64,000 nt of DNA from Microbulbifer salipaludis (lineage in GTDB: Bacteria > Pseudomonadota > Gammaproteobacteria > Pseudomonadales > Cellvibrionaceae). Each line of letters begins with the position of its first letter. Position 1 is the stretch's first letter. Location: contig NZ_JAEKJR010000001.1 of the NCBI RefSeq assembly GCF_017303155.1, positions 186,001 to 250,000 on the forward strand. The letters are read 5' to 3'. A program made the position numbers and the translations under genes. The notes beneath the pieces are model-generated. The model saw only the letters and a program-made list of their open reading frames with translations, did no database searches and was not told where the DNA came from. Of this stretch, positions 29,091-38,790 are shown one piece after another.

Positions 29091-30350
29091 TTACTTGCTC
29101 ATAAATTCCGGATAAGCTTCCATTCCGCACTCGGCCAAGTCAACACCTTGCTGCTCGTCCTCTTCGGAAACACGGATACCGGTGATGAGCTTCAGGGCGA
29201 ACCAGACCGCGAAGGAGGTGGCGAATACCCAGCCGAAGATAGTGGCAGCACCGATCAGCTGGCCGCTGAAGGAAGAGCCGTCGTTGGTAACCGGTACCAG
29301 CAGCAGACCCAGCAGACCAACCACACCGTGCACAGAAATGGCACCAACAGGATCGTCGATGCGCAGCTTGTCCAGGGTGATGATGGAGAAGACCACCAGG
29401 ATGCCACCCAGGGCGCCGAACAGGGTTGCCTGCAGCGGAGTCGGGGTGGAAGGCTCAGCAGTGATCGCAACCAGGCCAGCCAGTGCACCGTTCAGCAGCA
29501 TGGTCAGGTCGGCCTTGCCGAACAGGATGCGACCGGTGATCAGCGCAGCGACCGCACCACCCGCAGCAGCGGTGTTGGTGTTCAGGAACACCAGGGCTAC
29601 AGAGTGCGCGTTGGCGGCATCGCCCAGTTTCAGTACGGAACCGCCGTTGAAGCCGAACCAGCCCATCCACAGGATGAAGGTACCGAGGGTAGCCAGCGGC
29701 AGGTTGGCACCGGGGATCGCGAAGATTTCGCCGTTCGGGCCATATTTGCCTTTACGGGCACCCAGCAACAGTACGCCAGCCAGGGCGGCAGCGGCACCGG
29801 CCATGTGTACGATGCCGGAACCGGCGAAGTCGGAAAAGCCCAGGTCGCCCAGGTTATACAGGCCGAAGACTTCCGCACCGCCCCAGGTCCAGGCACCTTC
29901 CATCGGGTAGATGAAGCCGGTCAGGACAACCGCGAATACCAGGAAGCTCCACAGCTTCATGCGCTCGGCAACCGCACCAGAGACGATGGACATTGCGGTA
30001 GCAACGAACACGACCTGGAAGAAGAAGTCGGAAGCACCGGAGTAGACGGAATCGCCGTCGAATCCGTTTTCGGCAGAAGCTGCCAGCACTTCATCCATGC
30101 TGAAGGCTTCGATACCACTCAGCAACCAGCCGCCGTCATACATGATGGCGTAGCCACTGACCAGATACATGATGCACGCGATCGCAAACAGCGCCACGTT
30201 TTTGGTGAGAATTTCAGTCGTGTTTTTGGAACGCACCAGGCCGGCTTCCAGCATGGCAAAGCCTGCCGCCATCCACATAACCAGTGCACCACACACGAGG
30301 AAATAAAATGTATCAATTGCGTACTGCAACTGAAAAATTTGATTTTCCAT
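29091..30350 (-). CDS. amtB: Ammonium transporter AmtB
   Basis: Trimeric inner-membrane ammonium channel of 419 residues with 11 predicted membrane segments. The twin-His pore motifs are present: GIVHMAGAAAAL and ISVHGVVGLLG. The cytoplasmic C-terminus (RVSEEDEQQGVDLAECGMEAYPEF) is the typical PII-docking tail. It starts directly in the membrane domain (MENQIFQLQYAIDTFYFLVCG) without a cleavable signal peptide. Flanked by two PII genes in one direction, it forms the core of a nitrogen-uptake cluster probably driven by the sigma54 promoter before the porin gene. Confidence 0.96.
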   Translation of the reverse strand: MENQIFQLQYAIDTFYFLVCGALVMWMAAGFAMLEAGLVRSKNTTEILTKNVALFAIACIMYLVSGYAIMYDGGWLLSGIEAFSMDEVLAASAENGFDGDSVYSGASDFFFQVVFVATAMSIVSGAVAERMKLWSFLVFAVVLTGFIYPMEGAWTWGGAEVFGLYNLGDLGFSDFAGSGIVHMAGAAAALAGVLLLGARKGKYGPNGEIFAIPGANLPLATLGTFILWMGWFGFNGGSVLKLGDAANAHSVALVFLNTNTAAAGGAVAALITGRILFGKADLTMLLNGALAGLVAITAEPSTPTPLQATLFGALGGILVVFSIITLDKLRIDDPVGAISVHGVVGLLGLLLVPVTNDGSSFSGQLIGAATIFGWVFATSFAVWFALKLITGIRVSEEDEQQGVDLAECGMEAYPEFMSK

Positions 30351-30443
30351 TTTTCGCTCCGTTTAACCCAAACTATCCCGAGTCACCCCGGTCGTTTTTT
30401 GTCTATTGATCAAAGAATCGTTGTAGGCAATCTGTTCTGAGTC

Positions 30444-30823
<380 letters not shown>

Positions 30824-30839
30824 AGGTCGCGGTTGTCGA

Positions 30840-31568
30840 TTACCAGCTGTAAGAAGCACCAGCCAGTACGGTCGGCTCACACCAATCGGTGAAGAAGCAT
30901 TCCTGGTCGCTCACGTCGGTACCTACCAGAGAAGCGCTCAGGGCCAGGCCACCGAACTCTTTGCCTACGGATACGGAGTAGTCGATGTAAGAGTCGGCGC
31001 CGTCGAGGAAGATTTCTTCATCAAACAGGTTCAGGCCGGCGCTCAGGTCCAGGGAAATATCGTTGGCCAGGCTGAAGGAATAGCCAGCGCTCAGGTAGTA
31101 GAAAGCGCCGCTCTGCAGCCAGTAGTCGTCGGAGTAGGCAAAGCCCACAGACGCATCGCCAAAGCTCAGGCTGCCGTAAACTTCCTGGTAATCTTCGTCC
31201 CAGTCACTGCCGTGGTAGGCGTAGTAGATGTAGCCCACGTCGTAGCCCACACCACCGGCGGTTTCACCGGCGTAACCGCCGTAGAAGTCCTGTTCGAACT
31301 TGGTTTCGTCCATGCCGTAGGCAAAATCTACCTGGGAAGCCCAGGTACCCAGATAAACGCCGTTACCCAGGTCCAGGTCAACACCGGCCTGGATCGCCGG
31401 ATTGCGATCATTCTGGGAAATGCCGCGGAAGCGGTAGTCGCTGACAACACCAACATTGGCGCTGAAGCTGGGACCGGATTCCTCTGCGGTTGCGGCGCTG
31501 GAAATTGCCATGGCCAGAACGCTGCCAGATACGATAGCTGCAACCTTGTTATTAAATTTGATTCCCAC
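30840..31568 (-). CDS. TorF family putative porin
   Basis: Outer-membrane beta-barrel of 242 residues. The start is the GTG at 31568 with AAGGAGA upstream, giving MGIKFNNKVAAIVSGSVLAMAISSAATAEE, a clean signal peptide. Upstream in-frame codons to 31721 lie in the leader. The family signature SANVGVVSDYRFRGISQND opens the mature protein; alternating aromatic strands follow and the chain ends in Trp (ASYSW), as outer-membrane proteins often do. The neighbouring PII and amtB genes suggest a porin for small nitrogen compounds. It has a sigma54-type promoter about 165 bases upstream. Confidence 0.88.
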   Translation of the reverse strand: MGIKFNNKVAAIVSGSVLAMAISSAATAEESGPSFSANVGVVSDYRFRGISQNDRNPAIQAGVDLDLGNGVYLGTWASQVDFAYGMDETKFEQDFYGGYAGETAGGVGYDVGYIYYAYHGSDWDEDYQEVYGSLSFGDASVGFAYSDDYWLQSGAFYYLSAGYSFSLANDISLDLSAGLNLFDEEIFLDGADSYIDYSVSVGKEFGGLALSASLVGTDVSDQECFFTDWCEPTVLAGASYSW

Positions 31569-31730
31569 TTTTGGTTCTCCTTGATCTCTGTGTGAAATGC
31601 TCGTCTTGGTATTTTTATGTTTTGCGGCACTGACCTCGCCGGGGAAACGGCACTGACCGCACTCGCCCAGGCACTTCACTGAAGACCTATCCCCTGCCTT
31701 CGTCACCAGGGCGATTTGCACAGGGGTACT

Positions 31731-31747
31731 TGCAGACTTAGTGCCAA
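31731..31747 (-). promoter_or_regulatory. Sigma54 promoter of the porin-PII-amtB cluster
   Basis: Minus strand TTGGCAC-TAAGT-CTGCA. GG and GC are exactly 10 bases apart, and 14 of 16 consensus positions match. The expected transcription start is near 31720, leaving a leader of about 150 bases before the porin GTG. Confidence 0.72.
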
Positions 31748-31847
31748 CTTTAAAAAGTCATCGGAAAATCAGTGAGTTAAGAGGATTTCTGGAGGTTTTT
31801 CGGGCCCTGGATACGGGGCAGTCACAAAAACTGCGCAAAAACAGTGC

Positions 31848-31870
31848 GCACCAAAATGACACGCGCACCA
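31848..31870. promoter_or_regulatory. NtrC-like enhancer half-sites upstream of the porin promoter
   Basis: GCACCAAAATGACAC (31848-31862) matches the left half and centre of the NtrC site (GCACC-N5-GGTGC) but not the right half. A second GCACC follows 17 bases later. The distance to the expected start is about 130 bases, normal for an enhancer. Confidence 0.45.
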
Positions 31871-32005
31871 CCGACGGGCATCGAGGCAGTGCAAGCTGCA
31901 ATGGGTGAACCATCCCGGCGCACCGCAATCGCCGCTTGGTGGTAAAACACCGCTGCGGTAATATTTCGCTTCGTTTTATCACCGTTTCTTAGTGGAGAAT
32001 TGCGC

Positions 32006-32239
32006 GTGGCACGGGACAAATTGCAACAGTTGTTAAGTGAGCTGCAACAACAGGGGGCAGTGATCAGCAGTGACCTGCGCGATGCGCTGGAAGTGGCGAT
32101 GGGCAAGCTGCCGCTGGTAAGCCAGCGTGAATTCGACATTCAGGCAGCCAAGCTCGCCCGCGCCGAGGAGAAGCTCGCCCAGCTGGAAGCGCAGGTGCGC
32201 GCGTTGGAAAGCAGCGTCACCGGTAAGCTCGACGAGTAA
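32006..32239 (+). CDS. ubiK: Ubiquinone biosynthesis accessory factor UbiK
   Basis: Small coiled-coil protein of the YqiC/UbiK family (BMFP domain), 77 residues, needed for efficient aerobic ubiquinone synthesis through UbiJ. A GTG at 32006 with GGAG at 8 bases gives MARDKLQQLLSELQQQG; a TTG at 32000 is too close to that site. The C-terminal half is a strong heptad coiled coil (FDIQAAKLARAEEKLAQLEAQ). comM follows at 57 bases, a common neighbour. Confidence 0.88.
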   Translation: MARDKLQQLLSELQQQGAVISSDLRDALEVAMGKLPLVSQREFDIQAAKLARAEEKLAQLEAQVRALESSVTGKLDE

Positions 32240-32296
32240 ACCCCGCGCATCACACAATGTAAGCATTCCAAGGCAGCCAATTTTTCAGGGAAGAAA

Positions 32297-33787
32297 ATGA
32301 GCCTATCCATTACCTATGCCCGCGCGCAGCTGGGCGTGCAGGCCCCCCTGGTGACGGTGGAGATCCATCTCGCCAACGGACTCCCCGCATTCAACATCGT
32401 GGGCCTGCCCGAGGCCGCGGTGCGCGAAAGCCGCGACCGGGTGCGCAGTGCCATCATCAACAGCCACTTCGAATTCCCCCAGCGGCGCATCACCGTCAAC
32501 CTGGCCCCGGCGGACCTGCCAAAGGCCGGCGGGCGTTACGACCTCGCCATTGCCCTGGGCATCCTCGCCGCTTCCGGGCAGGTGCCCGGCGAAACCCTGG
32601 AGCATTATGAATTCATTGGCGAGCTGGCGCTGTCGGGCAGCCTGCGCCCCATTCCCGGTGCCCTGCCCGCGGCCATGGCCTGTCGCGACAGCGGCCGCAC
32701 TCTGGTCACCGACACCGACTCCGCCCGCGAAGCGGCTCTGATCGCCACCCCGATAAAATCCGCCAGCACCCTGTTGCAGGTGTGTGCCCAGCTGCACGGT
32801 CGCGAGCCATTGCCCGATGCGGTGCAGGACGCCGAACAGGAGGCAGTGATCTGCGCGGACCTGGCCGACGTGCGCGGGCAACTCAAGGCCCGGCGCGCAC
32901 TGGAAGTGGCCGCCGCCGGATCCCACAACCTGCTGTTTTATGGCCCGCCAGGCACCGGCAAGACCATGCTGGCCAGCCGCCTCCCCGGCATACTGCCGCC
33001 GCTGGCGGAGGACGAGCTGATCGAGGTGGCCGCACTCTACTCCAGCGCGGGACTTGAGCGGGTGCGGTCGCGACCGTTTCGCGCCCCGCACCACTCCGCC
33101 TCCCCCACCGCCCTGGTGGGCGGCGGCAGCACACCCCGCCCCGGCGAGATCAGCCTGGCCCATCGTGGGGTCCTGTTCCTGGATGAAATGCCGGAGTTCC
33201 CTCGCTCCGCACTGGAGATACTGCGCGAGCCGCTGGAAAACGGCGAAGTGCGCATTTCCCGCGCCCGCGCGCAGGTCACCTTCCCCGCCGACTTCCAGCT
33301 GGTGGCAGCGATGAATCCGTGCCCGTGCGGTTATCTCGGCGAACCCCGCTGCCGCTGTACCCCAGACCAGATCGATCGCTACCGCAATAAATTGTCCGGG
33401 CCGTTGTTGGATCGCATCGATATGCAGGTAGAAGTGGCGAGCATGAGCGCCGGCCAGTTACAGGATGCGCCGGTGGGTGAATCATCAGCGACGGTACGTG
33501 AGCGAGTGCGCACTGCACGGGATATACAGTTGCAGCGACAGGGCAAGATCAACGGCGAATTGAAAGGCAATGAGCTGGATGCCTACTGCCCGCTGGGTAG
33601 GGCAGAAAGCGCTCTGCTGCGCGCCTCGGTAGAAAAGCTGGGACTGTCGGCGCGCAGTTACCACCGGGTGTTGAAGGTAGCGCGCACGCTCGCCGATTTG
33701 AGTAAGCAGGAAAATATCGGGTGCGGGCAAATCGCGGAAGTGCTGGCGTATCGCAATCTGGATCGTAAATCGGTAATGCCCGCTTAG
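32297..33787 (+). CDS. comM: Mg-chelatase-like AAA+ ATPase ComM/YifB
   Basis: Hexameric branch-migration helicase that aids recombination of incoming DNA in naturally competent species. The 496-residue product has an N-terminal ChlI-type Lon-S5-like domain (residues 1-170), Walker A YGPPGTGKTM near residue 217, Walker B LFLDEMPEF, and the C-terminal domain with the CPCGYLGEPRCRCTP Cys cluster. It is convergent with the DUF188 gene with only 13 bases between stops. Its presence with pilT/pilU is compatible with transformation ability. Confidence 0.94.
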   Translation: MSLSITYARAQLGVQAPLVTVEIHLANGLPAFNIVGLPEAAVRESRDRVRSAIINSHFEFPQRRITVNLAPADLPKAGGRYDLAIALGILAASGQVPGETLEHYEFIGELALSGSLRPIPGALPAAMACRDSGRTLVTDTDSAREAALIATPIKSASTLLQVCAQLHGREPLPDAVQDAEQEAVICADLADVRGQLKARRALEVAAAGSHNLLFYGPPGTGKTMLASRLPGILPPLAEDELIEVAALYSSAGLERVRSRPFRAPHHSASPTALVGGGSTPRPGEISLAHRGVLFLDEMPEFPRSALEILREPLENGEVRISRARAQVTFPADFQLVAAMNPCPCGYLGEPRCRCTPDQIDRYRNKLSGPLLDRIDMQVEVASMSAGQLQDAPVGESSATVRERVRTARDIQLQRQGKINGELKGNELDAYCPLGRAESALLRASVEKLGLSARSYHRVLKVARTLADLSKQENIGCGQIAEVLAYRNLDRKSVMPA

Positions 33788-33800
33788 GCGATTGCCAGGG

Positions 33801-34256
33801 CTACTTCTTGCGAGCCTGCACCAGCCACCGATCCAGCTGATCCGCAAATGCTTTACGCTCCTGCTGGCCCAGTGGCGGTGGGCCGCCGGTGTGTACGCCG
33901 CTGGAGCGCAGGGTTTCCATAAAGTCACGCATGTTCAGGCGTGCGCGGATATTGGCCTTGGAATATTTTTCGCCGCGGGGATTCAGCGCGGTGGCATCCT
34001 TGTCGATCACTTCCGAGGCCAGCGGGATATCCGCGGTAATCACCAGATCGCCGGCGGCACACTGGCGGACAATTTCATTGTCGGCCACATCAAAGCCCGC
34101 AGTGACCTGCACCGAACGTATGTATTGCGATGGCGGTACCCGCACATGCTGGTTGGCCACCAGCGTCATTTCCGTCTGTGTGCGCTCGGCGGCACGGAAC
34201 AGGATGTCCTTGATCACCGTGGGGCAGGCATCGGCATCGACCCAGATTTTCGGCAT
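33801..34256 (-). CDS. DUF188 (YaiI/YqxD) family protein
   Basis: Conserved 151-residue protein with a PIN-like fold. It starts [26 protein letters not shown], the family hallmark with acidic metal-binding residues (DADACP), and has the [11 protein letters not shown] motif near residue 72 and the [10 protein letters not shown] segment. The function is unknown; nuclease activity is inferred only from the fold. Its ATG overlaps the stop of the upstream DUF3565 gene (TAATG), so the pair is translationally coupled. Confidence 0.93.
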   Translation of the reverse strand: MPKIWVDADACPTVIKDILFRAAERTQTEMTLVANQHVRVPPSQYIRSVQVTAGFDVADNEIVRQCAAGDLVITADIPLASEVIDKDATALNPRGEKYSKANIRARLNMRDFMETLRSSGVHTGGPPPLGQQERKAFADQLDRWLVQARKK

Positions 34257-34477
34257 TAATCAGATTCTCGCGGTTGTTGGTCGGCGGGGGCACCCGCATC
34301 GCATTTTTTGCACGCCAGTTTGAGCCCCAGCTTACGCTGCCGGCCCTCGCGGGTGGTCACCCAAGGGCGGTTTTGCCAGGGTGGATCGTGGCGCACGTGC
34401 TGGTTATGACCGCAGGCCAGTTGCGCTACCCAGTGGCGCTCATCATCGCGGTGATATCCGACTATTGGCTGTTGCAT
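34256..34477 (-). CDS. DUF3565 small zinc-ribbon-like protein
   Basis: A 73-residue protein with the DUF3565 pattern: [34 protein letters not shown], then [10 protein letters not shown] and CKKCDAG. CGH and CKKC look like a metal-binding site. The start at 34477 has GGGGA upstream; a frame open to 34648 lacks a conserved extension and runs into the rep promoter region. The function is unknown. It is coupled to DUF188 and divergent from rep. Confidence 0.83.
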   Translation of the reverse strand: MQQPIVGYHRDDERHWVAQLACGHNQHVRHDPPWQNRPWVTTREGRQRKLGLKLACKKCDAGAPADQQPRESD

Positions 34478-34650
34478 GCCGTTCCCCAGGCTATTCAGCC
34501 GCTCTTTATAGACAAATCCCGCTTGCGGCGAAAGCCGCGGCTCGCCGGTCAGAGGAAAACCACCTAAGGCAAAGCCATCCGCGGCGCACGCTGGTAGAAT
34601 CGCCGCATCTTGTGGCCCCAAATCCGCTGTATCACGACCCAGATTCACCT

Positions 34651-36684
34651 ATGACCAAGCTCAATCCACGCCAGGCGGAAGCCGTGAAGTACATCGACGG
34701 TCCCTGTCTGGTGCTGGCCGGTGCCGGCTCAGGAAAAACCAGTGTAATTACACGGAAAATCGCCTATCTGATCGAACAATGCGGCTATCAGGCACGAAAC
34801 ATCGCTGCCCTGACGTTTACCAACAAGGCCGCGCGGGAGATGAAGGAGCGGGTCGGCAAGCTGCTTACCGGCCCCGATGGCAAGAAGTCCAAGGCCTCCC
34901 ACGGCCTCACCGTGTCCACCTTCCACAACCTGGGCCTGAATATCCTGCGCAAGGAATACCGGGTTGCCGGTTTCAAACCCGGCTTTTCCATTTTTGACTC
35001 GGATGACGCCCGCAGTCTGATCAAGGAACTGATGCTGCGCGATGGCGACCTGGACACGGACCTGCTGGACCGGGTGCAGAACCAGATTTCCAACTGGAAG
35101 AACGACATGCTGCCCCCGCGCAAGGCGCTGGAGCTGGCCCAGAGCCCGGGCGAGCAGGCCATGGCGGTGGCCTATGGCCGCTACTGTGACGCCCTCAAGG
35201 CGTACAACTCGGTGGACTTCGACGACCTGATCATGCTGCCGGTTCAGCTGTTCGACAGTGACCCGGAACTGCTGCAGCGCTGGCGCCGCAAGATCCGCTA
35301 CCTGCTGGTGGACGAATATCAGGACACCAACAGCTCCCAGTATCTGCTGGTGAAGCTGCTGGTGGGCAGCCGCGGCGGCCTCACCGTGGTGGGCGACGAC
35401 GACCAGTCGATCTACGCCTGGCGCGGTGCACGCCCGGAAAACATGAGCCAGCTGAAGCAGGACTACCCCAACCTGCGGCTGATCAAGCTGGAGCAGAACT
35501 ACCGCTCCACCAGCCGTATCCTCAAGGTGGCCAACCACCTGATTGCGCACAACCCGCACGAGTTCGACAAGGCACTGTGGTCCGACCGCGGCCTCGGCGA
35601 CGAGATCCGCGTACTCAAGGTGGCCAACGAGAACGAGGAAGCGGAGCGGGTCGCGAACGAGATCTTCCTGCAGAAGGCGCGCCGCGGCTGCCACTTCAAG
35701 GACTTCGCGGTGCTCTACCGGGGCAACCACCAGGCGCGCCTGATCGAGATGAAGCTGCAGGAGAACCAGATTCCCTACCAGCTGTCGGGCGGCACCAGCT
35801 TTTTTGCCCGCGCCGAGATCAAGGATGTCATGTCCTACCTGCGCCTGCTGGTGAACCCAGACGACGACAACGCCTTCCTGCGCATCATCAATACGCCGCG
35901 CCGGCAAATCGGCACCAGCAGTCTCGAAGCGCTGGGCAATTATGCCAAGGGCCGCGAGATTTCCATGCTCAGTGCGTGTAGCGAGATCGGTTTCAAGGAG
36001 CACATCACCGAAGCGGGCTACGAGCGCCTGAATCGGTTCGCCCACTGGCTCGAAGGCGTGGCGCGCAACTGCCGCGACAACAGCCCGGAATCCGCCCTCC
36101 GCGAGATGCTCGACGACATCGACTACGCCGGCTGGCTGTCGCAAAACGCCAGCAGCGAAAAGGTCGCCGAGAAACGCATGGAGAACGTCTACTGGCTTTT
36201 GGACAGCCTGATGAAAACCATGGAGGGCACCGATGACGAGCTGGAACAGGACGTGCGCCTGGAACAGGCAATCTCCAAATTGATCCTGCGGGATATGCTC
36301 GACCGCCAGGAAGAGGAAGAGGCCACCGACAAAGTGAGCCTGATGACCCTGCACGCGTCCAAGGGTCTGGAATACCCCCATGTGTTCATGATCGGCATGG
36401 AAGAAAACCTGCTGCCCCACCGCAACAGCATCGAAGACGACAACATCGAGGAAGAGCGCCGCCTCACGTACGTGGGTATCACCCGCGCGCAAAAGACCCT
36501 GACCATGACGCTCGCCGGCAAGCGCAAGATGTTCGGTGAGAATCAGGACACCACGCCGAGCCGCTTCCTCGAGGAGCTGCCAGAAGAGGATTGTGTGTTC
36601 GAAGGGTTTGGAAAGGCCACGCCGGAGCAAAATCAGGCCAAGGGCGCGGAAACCCTGGGGTCGCTGCTGAGTATGTTTGACTGA
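34651..36684 (+). CDS. rep: ATP-dependent DNA helicase Rep
   Basis: Superfamily 1A 3'-5' helicase that clears proteins ahead of replication forks. The start at 34651 (MTKLNPRQAEAVKYIDG) gives 677 residues, the expected length. A frame open to 34381 overlaps DUF3565 and is rejected. Motif I is GAGSGKT, motif Ia TFTNKAAREM, motif II DEYQDTN, motif III GDDDQSIYAWRGA, motif IV EQNYRST, motif V TLHASKGLEYPHVF and motif VI VGITRAQ. The C-terminus ends in LGSLLSMFD, a peptide repeated in the degenerate second copy at 40754-41087. Confidence 0.96.
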   Translation: MTKLNPRQAEAVKYIDGPCLVLAGAGSGKTSVITRKIAYLIEQCGYQARNIAALTFTNKAAREMKERVGKLLTGPDGKKSKASHGLTVSTFHNLGLNILRKEYRVAGFKPGFSIFDSDDARSLIKELMLRDGDLDTDLLDRVQNQISNWKNDMLPPRKALELAQSPGEQAMAVAYGRYCDALKAYNSVDFDDLIMLPVQLFDSDPELLQRWRRKIRYLLVDEYQDTNSSQYLLVKLLVGSRGGLTVVGDDDQSIYAWRGARPENMSQLKQDYPNLRLIKLEQNYRSTSRILKVANHLIAHNPHEFDKALWSDRGLGDEIRVLKVANENEEAERVANEIFLQKARRGCHFKDFAVLYRGNHQARLIEMKLQENQIPYQLSGGTSFFARAEIKDVMSYLRLLVNPDDDNAFLRIINTPRRQIGTSSLEALGNYAKGREISMLSACSEIGFKEHITEAGYERLNRFAHWLEGVARNCRDNSPESALREMLDDIDYAGWLSQNASSEKVAEKRMENVYWLLDSLMKTMEGTDDELEQDVRLEQAISKLILRDMLDRQEEEEATDKVSLMTLHASKGLEYPHVFMIGMEENLLPHRNSIEDDNIEEERRLTYVGITRAQKTLTMTLAGKRKMFGENQDTTPSRFLEELPEEDCVFEGFGKATPEQNQAKGAETLGSLLSMFD

Positions 36685-36867
36685 CCGTTGCGATCCCGGT
36701 GACCATCGGTGGAAGCCATCCGCATATTTCGATTCGCACCGACATAGGAATGCAGCTTCACTTTCTTTAATAGCAGTAATGTTGCGTTTTTTGGCGCCTT
36801 CTTTACGCGCCTCCGGCGTAGCTTTCCTATATTCATCGGGCAAGTCCTCTATCGCGAGTCGAGCCCC

Positions 36868-38781
36868 ATGAGCCCCAGCCCCTTGAACAACTGGAAAGCG
36901 CCAGCTTTCCTTCTGGCTTTCACCGTTCTGTCCGCTGCCATTTCAGCGCCGCCTGCCCTCGCACAAGGTGCGGTTTTTGAACCGGCACCGGGAGACCGAC
37001 AGTACTCGCCCTACCCGAGCGAGAACTTTCCACGCAGGGTCTACTTTGGCGACACCCATTTACACACCAGCTATTCCACCGATGCCGGCATGGCGGGGCA
37101 GGAAAAAGTCGGTCCGGATGAAGCCTACCGCTTTGCCAAGGGCGAGGTAGTCGAATCCCAAACCGGGCAGAAAGCGCGACTGCGGGCACCACTGGATTTT
37201 CTGGTGGTGGCAGACCACGCCGAATTGCTCGGCCTGGCGCCGTTCATTCGCAAATCTGACCCAACGGTCTTAAGCGACCCACTGGGTAAGAAATGGCACG
37301 ACATGGTGAAGGCGGGGAAAGGATATGACGCCTTTATCGAGTGGTTGAACTTCGGCGCCAAGCGCCCGTTCGATAGCCCTGAGATGACAAAGTCGGCCTG
37401 GGGAGAAATCGTTGATGCCGCGGAGAAGCACAATCAGCCCGGACTGTTTACCGCATTTATCGGCTTTGAGTGGACCTCACACCCCAAAGGCGACAACCTG
37501 CACCGAGTGGTGGTGTTTCGCGACAACGGCGACAAAGCCAAGCAAGTAGTACCCTTCTCAGCCTACGACTCCGAGGCACCGGAGGAACTGTGGAAATACA
37601 TGGACCGCTACGAGCAGAAGACCGGTGGCCGTATGCTGGCGATTCCCCATAATGGCAACCTCAGTAACGGCCGCTTCTTTGAAAAGACCAAGTTCGACGG
37701 TTCGAAATGGGATCGCAACTATGTCGAGTCCCGGGCGAAGCGCGAGCCGTTGGTAGAAATTACCCAAGCCAAGGGCACCGGAGAGACTCACCCGCTACTG
37801 TCACCGGAAGATGAATTTGCCGATTTTGGCCTGCTGGACAAGACCAACCTGCAGGGCTCTGCCCCCAAGACCAATAAAATGTTGGAGACAGAATACGCTC
37901 GCCAGGCACTGATGGATGGCCTGCTGCTGGAAAACCAGTTTGGCACCAACCCGTACAAGTTCGGCCTGATCGGGAGTACCGACAACCACACCGGTCTTGC
38001 AACCGCCGAGGAAAAGAACTGGTTCGGCAAGGCCCACATGTTAGAGCCCAGCGCGGAGCGCTATCAGGACGTGTTGATCAAATCCCTGGTCGATCCCAAG
38101 CTCAATATCACCGCCCTCGACCTGCAGGCGGCGGGACTGGTCGCCGTGTGGGCGAATGAAAATACCCGAACCTCATTATTTGATGCCATGGAGCGCAAGG
38201 AAGCCTACGGTACCAGCGGTACTCGCCTGCAGGTGCGCGTTTTCGGGGGCTGGGATTTTTCCGAAAAAGATCTGGCGAGCTCCGAGTTTGCCAAGGTTGG
38301 CTATGACAAGGGCGTGCCCATGGGCGGCGACCTCAAGGGCGCACCCAGCGGTAAAGCACCGAGCTTTGTTGTACGAGCCATGCGCGAGGTTGAAGGCGGT
38401 AACCTAGACCGCATTCAGGTCATCAAGGGCTGGCTCGACAAGGATGGCAAGACCCACGAGCGAATCTACGATGTAGCCGTCTCCGGTGACCGCAAGATTG
38501 ATAAAAATGGCCGCTGCAAAACCCCCGTGGGTACCACTGTAAATGAAGCCGATGCGAGCTTTACCAACACCATTGGTGCGCCGTTTTTACAGGCTTTCTG
38601 GAAAGACCCGGATTTTGACCCCGCTGAAAAGGCGTTCTATTACGTGCGGGTACTGGAAATCCCAACACCCACATGGCTCGCGTTCGATGCCAAATACTAC
38701 AGCCTCAAAATGCCGAAGGGCGCGCGCCTGTCGTCTCAGGAGCGCGCCTTTACCTCGCCAATCTGGTACAGCCCAAAGTAA
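36868..38781 (+). CDS. DUF3604 secreted protein, copy 2
   Basis: A 637-residue secreted protein with signal peptide (about residues 1-32, ending ALAQ). It shows the same PHP-like ligand motifs as copy 1: GDTHLHTSYSTDAG, LVVADHAELLG, AIPHNGNLSNG and GSTDNHTGLATAEE. It ends RAFTSPIWYSPK. The reaction is unknown. It is followed at 9 bases by a PpiC-type isomerase and then a HupE protein, which may form one operon. It lies immediately downstream of rep inside the interval bounded by rep and the rep scar. Confidence 0.9.
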   Translation: MSPSPLNNWKAPAFLLAFTVLSAAISAPPALAQGAVFEPAPGDRQYSPYPSENFPRRVYFGDTHLHTSYSTDAGMAGQEKVGPDEAYRFAKGEVVESQTGQKARLRAPLDFLVVADHAELLGLAPFIRKSDPTVLSDPLGKKWHDMVKAGKGYDAFIEWLNFGAKRPFDSPEMTKSAWGEIVDAAEKHNQPGLFTAFIGFEWTSHPKGDNLHRVVVFRDNGDKAKQVVPFSAYDSEAPEELWKYMDRYEQKTGGRMLAIPHNGNLSNGRFFEKTKFDGSKWDRNYVESRAKREPLVEITQAKGTGETHPLLSPEDEFADFGLLDKTNLQGSAPKTNKMLETEYARQALMDGLLLENQFGTNPYKFGLIGSTDNHTGLATAEEKNWFGKAHMLEPSAERYQDVLIKSLVDPKLNITALDLQAAGLVAVWANENTRTSLFDAMERKEAYGTSGTRLQVRVFGGWDFSEKDLASSEFAKVGYDKGVPMGGDLKGAPSGKAPSFVVRAMREVEGGNLDRIQVIKGWLDKDGKTHERIYDVAVSGDRKIDKNGRCKTPVGTTVNEADASFTNTIGAPFLQAFWKDPDFDPAEKAFYYVRVLEIPTPTWLAFDAKYYSLKMPKGARLSSQERAFTSPIWYSPK

Positions 38782-38790
38782 GCGCAGCGC

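Noticed and set aside
34729..36843. 704-residue open frame antisense to rep
   Set aside because: It is a high-GC shadow of the rep reading frame. The protein has no recognisable domain, and the sense strand carries all helicase motifs.
36743..36843. Coding-looking stretch MPDEYRKATPEARKEG on the minus strand upstream of DUF3604
   Set aside because: The peptide has plausible composition, but the frame runs into the rep antisense shadow without a domain. It could be a small remnant but cannot be supported.
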